Source: Sphingomonas nostoxanthinifaciens
GTDB taxonomy: Bacteria; Pseudomonadota; Alphaproteobacteria; Sphingomonadales; Sphingomonadaceae
DNA: 64,000 nucleotides
Direction: 5' to 3'
Assembly: GCF_019930585.1 (NCBI RefSeq)
Contig: NZ_CP082839.1
Coordinates: forward strand, 2,972,001-3,036,000
The stretch's first letter is position 1; every line of letters begins with the position of its first letter. The notes below the pieces were generated by a model. That model did no database searches and was not told the DNA's origin. It was given only the letters and a program-made list of their open reading frames with translations. Shown in pieces: positions 17,309 through 24,906 of this stretch. Both the position numbers and the translations under genes were made by a program.

Positions 17309-17380
17309 TTGCGTAATGCGCAATCCCCTGCGTCGACAGCCGCCAAATCACAAGTGCATTTCGCACAGCGCATAATGCAC
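17309..17380. promoter_or_regulatory. Cluster of three operator-like repeats, consensus GCATTWYGCR
   Basis: In the divergent gap between the TonB receptor and coaA three related sites occur. At 17309-17323 there is TTGCG-TAATG-CGCAA, with perfect arms. At 17354-17366 there is GTGC-ATTTC-GCAC. At 17368-17380 GCGCATAATGCAC reads GTGCATTATGCGC on the other strand. All fit GCATTWYGCR in one orientation or the other. Three sites in 72 bp strongly suggest cooperative binding of a regulator. The HTH fused to the adjacent CoaA is an attractive candidate. Confidence 0.55.
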
Positions 17381-17425
17381 TGGGCTTGACAGCCCGGCCC
17401 GATTATAGCGGAAGCAGAAACCCAG

Positions 17426-18649
17426 ATGGCGAAACCAGACAGCCGCAGCCGCATCGATCGCGCCGCCCCCGCCTCCGTGGTGGCGGGCAAGTTCGGTGGC
17501 CTGTCGCGCCTGTCGGCGGCGATCGGAAAATCACCGTCCACGGTCCATCGCTGGCTGGTCAAAGGCCATATCGACGGCAATTATCATGCCGAGATCCTCG
17601 CGGCGGCGCAGGTGCCCGGCAACCTCGTCGCCGGCGCAGTGCTGGCCCCGCTCGATTTCGTCGATACGCGGCAGGCGGACGCGCCCGCGGCATCCGCCTC
17701 CCTGTCAGAGACGGTCGGCGACGTGGAGGTGAGCCACACCCATTTCACCCGCCGCGCGTGGGCGCAGCTCCGCTCGGCAGTGCCGATGACGCTCGATGAA
17801 GCCGCGCTGGCGCAATTGCGCGGCACGAACGAACCGACCTCGCTGATCGAGGTCGAGGAAATCTACCTGCCGCTGACCCGGCTCATCAACCTGCACGTGC
17901 GCGCGGCGCAGGGCCTCGCGCGCGTTACCGACGATTTCGTCGGCCGCGTGCCGATCAAGCGCCCCTATGTGGTCGCGATCGCGGGCTCGGTCGCGGTCGG
18001 CAAGAGCACCACCGCCCGCCTGCTGCGCGCATTGCTGTCGCGCTGGCCCGATCACCCCCATGTCGAGCTGGTCACCACCGACGGCTTCCTCCACCCCAAC
18101 AAGGTGCTGGAGGAGCGCGGCCTGATGGAGCGCAAGGGTTTCCCCGAAAGCTACGACGTGCGCCGCATGATCCGCTTCCTGGCGGACATCCGCTCGACCG
18201 GGCGCGCCGAGGCGCCGGTCTATTCGCACCACATCTACGACATCGTGCCGGGTACGGTGACGATCGACCGGCCCGACATCCTGATCTTCGAGGGCCTCAA
18301 CGTGCTCCAGATCGGTGCCGGACCCGACGCCCCGCGCGCCGCCTTCACCGCGAGCGATTTCTTCGATCTCGGAATCTATATCGACGCCGCGCCCGACGAC
18401 GTGGCGAGCTGGTTCGAGCAGCGCTTCCGGCTGCTGCGCGAGACCGCATTCACCGATCCGCACGCTTTCTTCCACCCGCTGGCGATGATGCCGGAAGAGG
18501 AAGCGCTCGGCATCGCGCGACGCATCTGGCGCGAGGTCAACCAGGTCAATCTGATCGAGAACATCCTGCCCACCCGCCCGCGCGCCGACGTGATCGTCCG
18601 CAAGGGGCCGGAGCATCGCATCGACAATCTCTGGCTGCGCAAGCTGTAG
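17426..18649 (+). CDS. coaA: Pantothenate kinase with N-terminal helix-turn-helix
   Basis: Type I pantothenate kinase, which phosphorylates pantothenate in the first and controlling step of coenzyme A synthesis. The enzyme part starts near residue 104 (SHTHFTRRAWAQL) and matches E. coli CoaA closely: Walker A GSVAVGKS at 187-194, LVTTDGFLHPN, KGFPESYD, APVYSHHIYD and ILIFEGLNVLQ. The protein has 407 residues against about 316 for E. coli; the extra 100 residues include a compact helix-turn-helix-like segment at about 18-62 (LSRLSAAIGKSPSTVHRWL) resembling CI/YdaS-type or carph-isopro domains, then an Ala-rich linker. A shorter start near residue 100 cannot be excluded, but the extension reads as genuine coding sequence. 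Operator-like repeats lie 46-117 bp upstream. Confidence 0.9.
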   Translation: MAKPDSRSRIDRAAPASVVAGKFGGLSRLSAAIGKSPSTVHRWLVKGHIDGNYHAEILAAAQVPGNLVAGAVLAPLDFVDTRQADAPAASASLSETVGDVEVSHTHFTRRAWAQLRSAVPMTLDEAALAQLRGTNEPTSLIEVEEIYLPLTRLINLHVRAAQGLARVTDDFVGRVPIKRPYVVAIAGSVAVGKSTTARLLRALLSRWPDHPHVELVTTDGFLHPNKVLEERGLMERKGFPESYDVRRMIRFLADIRSTGRAEAPVYSHHIYDIVPGTVTIDRPDILIFEGLNVLQIGAGPDAPRAAFTASDFFDLGIYIDAAPDDVASWFEQRFRLLRETAFTDPHAFFHPLAMMPEEEALGIARRIWREVNQVNLIENILPTRPRADVIVRKGPEHRIDNLWLRKL

Positions 18650-18696
18650 GGTGGGCGGGCCGATGGCGACACGGCACGCATCCCGTGCCTTCCCTG

Positions 18697-18799
18697 TCAC
18701 CCCGGACGTGTTCCGGGGTCCACTTGGAGGGGTGCTCCGCGGCCCAAAGCGGAGCGCTTTGCGCGCGGATGGGTGGACCCCGGAACACGTCCGGGGTGA
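18697..18799. repeat. Intergenic paired-hairpin repeat (27-bp perfect arms)
   Basis: Arms at 18697-18723 and 18773-18799 are perfect 27-bp inverted copies, beginning TCACCCCGGACGTGTTCCGG. Each arm carries its own small palindrome, and the 49-bp centre has a further stem (GCTCCGC/GCGGAGC). This architecture is that of dispersed REP-like elements common in sphingomonad genomes. It separates coaA from the next gene and may also stop transcription. Confidence 0.75.
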
Positions 18800-18820
18800 C
18801 GACATCCTGCAAAAACACCG

Positions 18821-19429
18821 ATGAACGATCTCCGCTGGCGGGTTTGGGCGGCGGTAATCGCCGCGTGCGCGTGGACGGGCATGACCATCCAGTTCTTCAG
18901 CGTCTGGGGCCGCGTCGGCAGCGCGACGCTGGCGTTGTGGCGCATGTCGATCTTCTTCACGATCATCTCCAACCTGACGGTCGGCATCGTCTTCGGCCTG
19001 ATCGCGCTCGGCATGGTGCGGCTGCGCCATCCGCTGCTGATCGGCGGCCTCGCCTTGACGATGGCGTTGGTCGGCGCGGTGTTCGAGCTGATGCTGCGCG
19101 GCGTGCTGCACCTCACCGGCTGGCGGATCGTGAGCAACTCGCTGCTGCACGATGCGGTACCCCTCCTGACGTGCGCCGTGTGGGTCATGCTGGCGGAGAA
19201 AGGGCGGCTGCGCGCGCGCGATCCGTGGATCATCGCGATCTTCCCGATTCTCTATCTGGTCTATGCGCTGGTGCGCGGCGCCATCGGCGGCATTTATCCC
19301 TACCCGTTCCTCGACGGGCCGAAGATCGGGTGGGAGAAAGTGTCGCTCACGGTGCTGGCGATCTCGGTTGCCTTCCTGGTCTGCGGCCATCTGATGGTGA
19401 TGCTCGACCGCCGGCTCGCCCGCGCTTAG
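18821..19429 (+). CDS. Pr6Pr family membrane protein
   Basis: A 202-residue multi-pass membrane protein with about six hydrophobic segments. FFTIISNLTVG, SNSLLHDAVPLL and the YPYPFLD-containing loop near the fifth segment match the Pr6Pr family (related to FAR-17a/AIG1-like proteins). AIG1-like eukaryotic relatives hydrolyse fatty-acid esters of hydroxy fatty acids; no activity is established for the bacterial members. The gene begins about 20 bp after the paired-hairpin repeat and is convergent with the sensor kinase, overlapping its end by 4 bp. Confidence 0.75.
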   Translation: MNDLRWRVWAAVIAACAWTGMTIQFFSVWGRVGSATLALWRMSIFFTIISNLTVGIVFGLIALGMVRLRHPLLIGGLALTMALVGAVFELMLRGVLHLTGWRIVSNSLLHDAVPLLTCAVWVMLAEKGRLRARDPWIIAIFPILYLVYALVRGAIGGIYPYPFLDGPKIGWEKVSLTVLAISVAFLVCGHLMVMLDRRLARA

Positions 19430-20760
19430 GCGCGCGGGAGCCGCACCAGCGCCTCCAGCCCGCCGCCGGGGCGATTGGCGAGCGTGACGCTGCCGCCATG
19501 CTCCTTGGCGATCGTCCGGGCGATCGTCAGGCCGAGGCCGATGCCGCCGGTATCGCGGTTGCGCGACGGGTCGCCGCGCACGAACGGCTGGAACACGCGT
19601 TCGAGCAGATCGGGCGCCAGGCCCGGCCCGCGATCGGCGATCCGCAGGGTCACGGTCGTCGCATCCGCGATCAGCGAGGCGTCGACCGCGCCGCCATAGG
19701 CCAGGCCATTGTCGATCAGATTCTGGATGAGCCGTTCGAGCGACAGCGGATCGCCGAGGACCGTCGCGGCGTCGATCTCGCCCGGCGTCACCGCACGACC
19801 GAGATCGCGATCCTGCTCGACGATCGCCGTGACCAGCCCGGCCAGATCGACGGGCACGAGCGACCCGCGCTCCTGCGTGCTGCGCACGAAGCCGATCGTG
19901 GCGGAGATCATCGCCTGCATCTGCGCGACATCGGCCAGAACCTTTTCGCGTGTCGGCTCGGGTGCGCCCTCGACGCGAAAGGCGATGCGCGCGAGCGGCG
20001 TGCGCAGATCGTGCGCGATCGCGCCGATCATCGCGGTGCGTTCGCTGACATGTTCGGCCAGCCGCTCCTGCATGCGGTTGAGCGCGCGCGCGGCGACGCG
20101 CAGCTCGGCCGCGCCCCATTCCGCGACGGCGGGCGCCTGCGCATCGGCGCCGACCCGGTCGGCCGCCTCGGCGAAGCGGCCGATCTGGCGGCTGATGGCG
20201 CGGGCGAACAGCCACGCGATCGGCACCAGCGCCAGCGCGCCGATCGCGAACCACGCGATCATGCGTCGCTGCCACGGCGACAGGAACGGCCGCGGCGCGG
20301 TGTCGATGATGCGCCAGCCCTGCGGCGTCAGCAGCCCCGCGCGCACCCGGCCGAAGAAGATCGGTTCGTGCCGGCGCGGCCAGCTCGGGCTGCTGCGCCG
20401 GCGGAACATGAAGCCCGGCTTGGCATCGGGCTCGAAATAGAAACGGACGGCGGTATCGGGCGCCTTCAGTCGCTCGGCCAGTTCGTGCGTCACCACCGGC
20501 TCGGCCAGCAGCCCGCGCGGTCGTTCCGGTGCGCCGGGCTGAAGATGCTCCAGCAACGCGGCCTCGCGCCCCTCCATATCCACCGCCTGCCCGCGCAGCA
20601 CCGCCGCGACGTCGCTCAGTCGGGCGAAGTCGGGCCGCGGCGGGGGCACCAGGAACAGGATGCCGAGGCCGACCGCCTGCGTGACGAGGAGGCTCGCCAG
20701 CAGCACCGCGAGCGTCTGCCACAGCACCGGCAGCCCGCCGAGCCGCCAGCGAAAGCTCAT
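19426..20760 (-). CDS. EnvZ-like sensor histidine kinase
   Basis: A 444-residue membrane kinase. TM1 is at about 13-38, a moderate periplasmic domain follows to about 165, TM2 (WFAIGALALVPIAWLFA) is near 175, then HAMP, phospho-acceptor H250 (AHDLRTPLAR), N-box (NLIDNGLAYGG), G1 (ADRGPGLAP) and G2 (GGIGLGLT). It overlaps the upstream response regulator by ATGA at 20757-20760, so the pair is translationally coupled. Closely related to the kinase at 9683-11827, especially around TM2 (PWQRRMIAWFA), but without the long low-complexity insertion. The signal is unknown; the EF-hand protein in the same operon is a candidate modulator. Confidence 0.92.
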   Translation of the reverse strand: MSFRWRLGGLPVLWQTLAVLLASLLVTQAVGLGILFLVPPPRPDFARLSDVAAVLRGQAVDMEGREAALLEHLQPGAPERPRGLLAEPVVTHELAERLKAPDTAVRFYFEPDAKPGFMFRRRSSPSWPRRHEPIFFGRVRAGLLTPQGWRIIDTAPRPFLSPWQRRMIAWFAIGALALVPIAWLFARAISRQIGRFAEAADRVGADAQAPAVAEWGAAELRVAARALNRMQERLAEHVSERTAMIGAIAHDLRTPLARIAFRVEGAPEPTREKVLADVAQMQAMISATIGFVRSTQERGSLVPVDLAGLVTAIVEQDRDLGRAVTPGEIDAATVLGDPLSLERLIQNLIDNGLAYGGAVDASLIADATTVTLRIADRGPGLAPDLLERVFQPFVRGDPSRNRDTGGIGLGLTIARTIAKEHGGSVTLANRPGGGLEALVRLPRA

Positions 20761-21458
20761 CCCTCGACCTTCAGCGTGAACATATAGCCTTCGTTGCGCA
20801 CGGTGCGGATCGGGTCCTCCGGCACCAGTTTCTTGCGCAGGCGGCTGATCGTCACGTCGATCGCCCGATCGAACACGTCGCTGCCGAGGCCGCGCGCATG
20901 CTCGATCAACTGGTCGCGCGTCAGCACGCGCTGCGGGCGATCGAGGAAGGCCGAGAGCGTCCGAAACTCGGCGTCGGTCAGCGCCACCGGCGGCACGCCC
21001 GCCCGCGACAGCTGGCGCTGGACGATATCGAGCGTCCAGCCGCCGAAGCGGCGCACCTTGCCGTGTGGCACGCTGCCGCCCTCGGCGCTGCGCCGTCGCA
21101 TCACGGCACGGATCCGCGCCAGCAACTCGCGCGGATTGCACGGCTTGGGCAGATAATCGTCCGCGCCGACCTCAAGGCCGATGATGCGATCGGTATCCTC
21201 GCCCATCGCCGACAGCATGATGATCGCAGGTGCATCGGCGCCGCGCAGGCGGCGGACGATCGACAGCCCGTCCTCGCCCGGCATCATCTGGTCGAGCACG
21301 AGCAGGTCGTAATGCTTCTCGCCCAACGCGCGGTCCATCTCGGTGCCGTTGGCGGCGGCGTCGACGTCGAAGCCGCTCGCGCGCAGGAAATCGGTGACGA
21401 GGGTGCGCAGTTCGGCATCGTCGTCGACCACCAGCAGCTTGGTATCGGCATCACTCAT
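20757..21458 (-). CDS. OmpR-family response regulator
   Basis: A 233-residue regulator. Receiver: VDDDAE at 11-16, phospho-acceptor D56 (LLVLDQMMP), conserved lysine in LPKPCNPRELL. Winged helix: LTDAEFRTLSAFLDRP and DVTISRLRKKL. It is coupled by 4-bp overlaps to both the upstream EF-hand gene (21455-21458) and the downstream kinase (20757-20760). Strong similarity to the regulator at 12222-12968 indicates a duplication of a whole two-component system within 10 kb. The target genes cannot be read from this window. Confidence 0.93.
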   Translation of the reverse strand: MSDADTKLLVVDDDAELRTLVTDFLRASGFDVDAAANGTEMDRALGEKHYDLLVLDQMMPGEDGLSIVRRLRGADAPAIIMLSAMGEDTDRIIGLEVGADDYLPKPCNPRELLARIRAVMRRRSAEGGSVPHGKVRRFGGWTLDIVQRQLSRAGVPPVALTDAEFRTLSAFLDRPQRVLTRDQLIEHARGLGSDVFDRAIDVTISRLRKKLVPEDPIRTVRNEGYMFTLKVEG

Positions 21459-22171
21459 CGCGGATTGTCCTGTTCGTCCGGTCTACGGTCTTTGCGGGGT
21501 TTCGGGCGGGGGCGGCAAGGCCCCTCGATCGCGATCTGCGCCGGCGTGCGCGGCAGCTCCGCGAGCCGCAGCACGCCGGCCTGCTTCGCATCAAGCGTGT
21601 CGAAGCGCCGGCCGGCGGCCGTCATGAACTCCTGCTCGCTCACGACGCGGTCGATGTCGAGATCGGCAGCGGCGACCGGCTCGGGGATGTTGAGCCACGC
21701 GAAGCGGCCCGCGCCCATCGGGCCGCCATAATCGGAGCCGCCGCCCCCGCCGAGCCCGAGCGCCTCGGCGAGCCCGCTGCGTCCGCCGCGCTGTCCCTCG
21801 CCGCCCAGCGAGCGGCCGCCATAGAGCGCGATCTCGGGCGCGACGTCGCGCTCATAGGCGATCACCTCCTCCGGCGTCAGCCGGCCGTCATGATCGGTAT
21901 CGAGCGTGGCGAAGAAGCGGCGTGCATCGGCCACGAATTCGGCGCGATCGATCGCGCCGTCATGATTGGCATCGGCGCGCGCTGCCCAGATCGCCGAGGG
22001 ATAGGGCTGGCCGGCGTCGGCGCGGAACAGCTCCCCCATCGGCGCCGCAAAGATCTGGCGGGCGCCGGACAGCGCACAATAAGGCGCGTCGGCGGGAATC
22101 TTGCCGGCCTTGGCCGCGATCATCATCGGCAGAACGCCTGCCAGGAGCCATGCCCGGCGCCGTTTCTTCAT
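21455..22171 (-). CDS. EF-hand domain protein co-transcribed with a two-component system
   Basis: A 238-residue exported protein (signal segment about 1-21). Two canonical calcium-binding loops are present, DANHDGAIDRAEF and DTDHDGRLTPEEV, followed after a Gly-rich stretch by two degenerate loops (DLDIDRVVSEQEF, DAKQAGVLRLAEL) that lack several ligands. Periplasmic calcium binding is therefore likely. The start MKKRRRAW was chosen because a signal peptide begins there; the frame upstream runs into other sequence. It is the first gene of a three-gene unit with the response regulator and kinase, with a 4-bp overlap, so a sensory or target role in the same pathway is inferred. Confidence 0.82.
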   Translation of the reverse strand: MKKRRRAWLLAGVLPMMIAAKAGKIPADAPYCALSGARQIFAAPMGELFRADAGQPYPSAIWAARADANHDGAIDRAEFVADARRFFATLDTDHDGRLTPEEVIAYERDVAPEIALYGGRSLGGEGQRGGRSGLAEALGLGGGGGSDYGGPMGAGRFAWLNIPEPVAAADLDIDRVVSEQEFMTAAGRRFDTLDAKQAGVLRLAELPRTPAQIAIEGPCRPRPKPRKDRRPDEQDNPR

Positions 22172-22248
22172 TCGTTCACCATCGGGCCCACATAACCCGC
22201 CTGGAATGACGAGCGATTGCAGCCCTGCAATAGCCGATTTCGCCGCCG

Positions 22249-22683
22249 TCAGAAGGCCCGTTCGAGCCGCTGGATCAACACGCGCGCGGGGCTGGCGGCG
22301 GCGACGGGCGCGTCGATGCCGGCGGCGATCCGCTCCACCCGTTCGTAGAGGTCGATGCCGGCGAGGATCAGCCGTCGCGGCGCGGTCGGTAATCGGCCGA
22401 GCTCCGCGGCGGAACTGGACGCGCTCATGCCCAGCCCGTCGTCCGAGACAAGCTCGCCGGCCTCGACCGCGCGGCGCGTGGCGAGCCAGGCGATGACGTG
22501 CATCAGCCGCGTCGTCGCCTTGAGCGACTCGCATGCGTAGAGCACGCGCTCGGATGGCCCCAGCGTGTCGCGATCGCGTGCGCCGGGTCCATCGAAATAG
22601 CCGCGCATCTCGTCGGCGAGCAAAAGCGCCTCGGTATAGAGCGTCTCGGCCAGCCTGCCGGACAGGTCATCCGCGCCGACCAT
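22249..22683 (-). CDS. DUF1465 family protein
   Basis: A 144-residue soluble, helical protein. LAETLYTEALLLADEMRGYF and the later ACESLKATTRLMHVIAWL are recognisable as the alphaproteobacterial DUF1465 family. No biochemical role is established that I know of; the genomic neighbourhood gives no clue. The start at 22683 (MVGADDLSGRLAETLY) was preferred over one at 22752 because family members begin close to the LAETLY helix, but no strong ribosome site decides it. Confidence 0.72.
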   Translation of the reverse strand: MVGADDLSGRLAETLYTEALLLADEMRGYFDGPGARDRDTLGPSERVLYACESLKATTRLMHVIAWLATRRAVEAGELVSDDGLGMSASSSAAELGRLPTAPRRLILAGIDLYERVERIAAGIDAPVAAASPARVLIQRLERAF

Positions 22684-22776
22684 ATCTGCCGCTCCTCCAT
22701 ACCAAACCAAGCGATTGTCATGCCACAACCGTGCTTGCGGCGGAATGTGCAAAGAGGGTGAACGACCGGAGGCAGA

Positions 22777-22804
22777 CTTGAAGCCGCGCGGCCGCTTTCT
22801 ATCT
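22777..22804 (+). promoter_or_regulatory. RpoH-type heat-shock promoter candidate
   Basis: CTTGAA at 22777-22782 and TCTATCT at 22798-22804, with a 15-bp spacer, match the alphaproteobacterial sigma-32 pattern (CTTGAA, then CYTATNT) in all but one position. It lies about 98 bp upstream of a small heat-shock protein gene, which makes functional use likely. Confidence 0.5.
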
Positions 22805-22901
22805 CATTCCTGTGTCCTCGTCGCCATTCGGGGCGAAGGCGCACGGCCCGGCGGAGATCCCGCGAGCCACCATGTTTGATCGCTTTGAAAGGATTGGACC
22901 C

Positions 22902-23372
22902 ATGCGTACATTCGATTTCGCGCCGCTGTTGCGCACCTCGATCGGCTTCGAGAACCTCAATCGCCTGGTGGATTTCGCCACCCGCGGCGAGGGCGACGCC
23001 TATCCCCCCTACAATATCGAGAAGGTCGGCGAGGACACCTACCGCATCTCGATGGCCACCGCCGGCTTCAGCCGCGACGAGCTCGAGATCACCGCGCAGG
23101 ACAATGTGCTGATCGTCACGGGCCGCGCCAACGAGGGCAGCGAAGGCGAGAGCCGCCAGTTCCTGCATCGCGGCATCGCGAAGCGCGCGTTCGAGCGCCG
23201 CTTTCAGCTTGCCGACACGATCAAGGTGACCGGCGCCGCCTATGACAATGGCCTGCTCGACATCCAGCTCGTGCGCGAGATTCCGGAGCATAAGAAGCCC
23301 CGTAACATCGCGATCGGCGGCACCAGCCAGTCGCAGAGCATCGAGGCGGTCAACGACCTTCGGGCCGCATAA
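22902..23372 (+). CDS. Small heat-shock protein (Hsp20 family)
   Basis: ATP-independent chaperone that holds unfolding proteins and assembles into oligomers. In 156 residues it shows an N-terminal arm, an alpha-crystallin domain (about 30-130) with PPYNIEKVGEDTYRISMATA, VLIVTGRA, LHRGIAKRAFERRFQL and the AYDNGLLDIQL strand, and a C-terminal tail. The tail has RNIAIGG where the usual I-x-I anchoring motif is expected (IAI). The ATG at 22902 follows AAAGGA at a good distance; a longer in-frame start at 22812 lacks support. IbpA-like by length. A heat-shock type promoter candidate lies upstream and a strong hairpin downstream. Confidence 0.9.
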   Translation: MRTFDFAPLLRTSIGFENLNRLVDFATRGEGDAYPPYNIEKVGEDTYRISMATAGFSRDELEITAQDNVLIVTGRANEGSEGESRQFLHRGIAKRAFERRFQLADTIKVTGAAYDNGLLDIQLVREIPEHKKPRNIAIGGTSQSQSIEAVNDLRAA

Positions 23373-23395
23373 TCGACCGATATGATGATCGCCAC

Positions 23396-23421
23396 GCTCC
23401 TCCCGCATGTGCGGGGGGAGC
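23396..23421. terminator. Bidirectional hairpin terminator
   Basis: GCTCCTCCCGCA (23396-23407) pairs with TGCGGGGGGAGC (23410-23421), one G-T wobble, followed by CTTT. It lies between the convergent hsp20 and DUF465 genes and could serve both strands. Confidence 0.6.
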
Positions 23422-23435
23422 CTTTGGCGTCTGGT

Positions 23436-23633
23436 TCAGGCGATGATGTCGGGGATCAGCTGATCCTCGAGCGCGGTGATCTGGTCCTTCAGCTTCAGCT
23501 TGCGTTTTTTCAGCCGCGCCATCTGCAGCTGGTCGGTCGTGGCGTCGAAGGCGAGCGCGTCGATCTCCGCATCCAGGTCGCGATGCTCCTGCCGAAGCTC
23601 GCCCACGCGCCGGATGATCTCCGCTTCCTCCAC
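23436..23633 (-). CDS. DUF465 (YdcH-like) small coiled-coil protein
   Basis: A 65-residue, highly charged helical protein. Two helices joined by a turn, with the late stretch RLKKRKLKLKDQITALEDQL, match the DUF465/YdcH family found widely in Proteobacteria. Function not established. It faces the Hsp20 gene tail to tail and lies 180 bp from a second DUF465 gene on the other strand. Confidence 0.78.
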   Translation of the reverse strand: MEEAEIIRRVGELRQEHRDLDAEIDALAFDATTDQLQMARLKKRKLKLKDQITALEDQLIPDIIA

Positions 23634-23813
23634 CGCCCACTCCCTGCCGTCGCGATCGAGCGTTAGGGCGTTGCACTCCCATGCTCAAGGTCGGCCGCAG
23701 CCAACGGCGAAATGGTGCTATTTCGGGGGAGTTCGTGACAATTGGGTGACGACAAACCGCGGCTCGCGTGTTTTATCTTTCAGTCTGCACCCCAGCAGCA
23801 AAGGAGCGAGTCG

Positions 23814-23972
23814 ATGACGGATTCCCATTCTGCAACCCTGATGGCGAAACATGCGCGGCTGGATGCGCAGATCGCCAACGAGTCCCGAAGGGCGGCACCC
23901 GACGCCGCGCAGGTCTCGACGCTCAAGAAGCAGAAACTGAGGATCAAGGAAACGCTCGCGCGCTTGCTGTGA
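23814..23972 (+). CDS. DUF465 (YdcH-like) small protein, second copy
   Basis: A 52-residue protein with KHARLDAQIANES and STLKKQKLRIKETLARL, the two short helices of DUF465. The ATG at 23814 has AAGGAGCG about 7 bp upstream, a strong ribosome site, so the longer frame upstream is not used. Similar to the divergent neighbour at 23436-23633, sharing the LKKxKLxxK stretch; the pair probably arose by duplication. Function unknown. Confidence 0.78.
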   Translation: MTDSHSATLMAKHARLDAQIANESRRAAPDAAQVSTLKKQKLRIKETLARLL

Positions 23973-24011
23973 ACGATCGGTGGGCCGTCTCGACGGGCGG
24001 CCCGCTTTCGA

Positions 24012-24842
24012 TCAGTTGCGCAACTTCCATCCCGTCCGCAGCGCCACGTAACAGGCGCTTCCCAGCACGACGTTGATCGCCAGCAGCAGCAGCGCGCCGA
24101 CCACCACGTTGGAATCGCTCACGCCGAGGAAGCCGTAGCGGAAGCCCGAGATCACGTAGAAGAACGGATTGAAGTGGCTGATCGCGCGGAACACGCCGTG
24201 CAGCCGATCGACCGAGTAGAAGGTGCCCGACAGCAGCGACAGCGGCTGCACCACGAAATTGGTGACTGCGGCATTGTGGTCGAACTTCTCCGCCCAGATC
24301 GAGGCGAGCACCCCTACGAACGCCATCAGCGCCGCCCCCATCAGGCCGAACCAGACGACCGCCCACGGCACGCGCGGCAGATGGGTGACGCCGGGCCACA
24401 GCAACATCGCCGCCCATACCGCGAAGCCCACCAGCACCGCCCGCGTCATCGCCGCGCCCGCCAGCGCCGCCAGCAACTCGCCCGCCGACAGCGGCGGCAT
24501 GAGATAATCGACGATCGTGCCCTGGATCTTGCCGACCAGCAGCGAGAAGCTGGCATTGGCGAACGCGCTCTGCATCATGCCGGTGGCGACGATCAGGCCC
24601 GGCGCGACGAAGTCGGCGAACGACGTGCCCATCACCTGGCGGTCGCCACCGCCCAGCGCCACCGAGAAGATGACCAGATACAGCAGGGTCGTGATCGCCG
24701 GTGCCCAGATCGTCTGCAGATGCACCTTGAAGAAACGACGCACCTCCTTGATATAGAGTGCGCGCAAGCCCTCCCAGTTGATCATTGCGATCACCGGCAC
24801 GCCGGGGGCAGGGCGAATATTTTCGATCGAGGCGTCGCTCAT
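24012..24842 (-). CDS. ABC-2 type transporter permease
   Basis: A 276-residue permease of the ABC-2 (YadH/NodJ-like) family with six hydrophobic segments. KEVRRFFKVHLQTIWAP at the N-terminus, TSFADFVAPGLIVATGMMQSAF and the C-terminal NPFFYVISGFRYG are characteristic. Members export lipids, polysaccharides or drugs together with a separate ATPase. No ATPase gene is adjacent: the upstream neighbour is divergent gcrA, so the partner must be elsewhere. Substrate unknown. Confidence 0.85.
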   Translation of the reverse strand: MSDASIENIRPAPGVPVIAMINWEGLRALYIKEVRRFFKVHLQTIWAPAITTLLYLVIFSVALGGGDRQVMGTSFADFVAPGLIVATGMMQSAFANASFSLLVGKIQGTIVDYLMPPLSAGELLAALAGAAMTRAVLVGFAVWAAMLLWPGVTHLPRVPWAVVWFGLMGAALMAFVGVLASIWAEKFDHNAAVTNFVVQPLSLLSGTFYSVDRLHGVFRAISHFNPFFYVISGFRYGFLGVSDSNVVVGALLLLAINVVLGSACYVALRTGWKLRN

Positions 24843-24906
24843 GCCCCCCGGTTAGTCGCCGGGGTCATCAGCGGCAAGCCTCCGACTGCTTAGGGAATGT
24901 GGCCGA

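Noticed and set aside
17381-17425. Sigma-70 promoter for coaA from TTGACA at 17386
   Set aside because: The AT-rich GATTATA lies only 9 bp downstream, too close for a normal -35/-10 pair.
24843-24906. Methylated GANTC site expected in the gcrA promoter
   Set aside because: No GANTC is present in the gap, so no cell-cycle methylation control was called.
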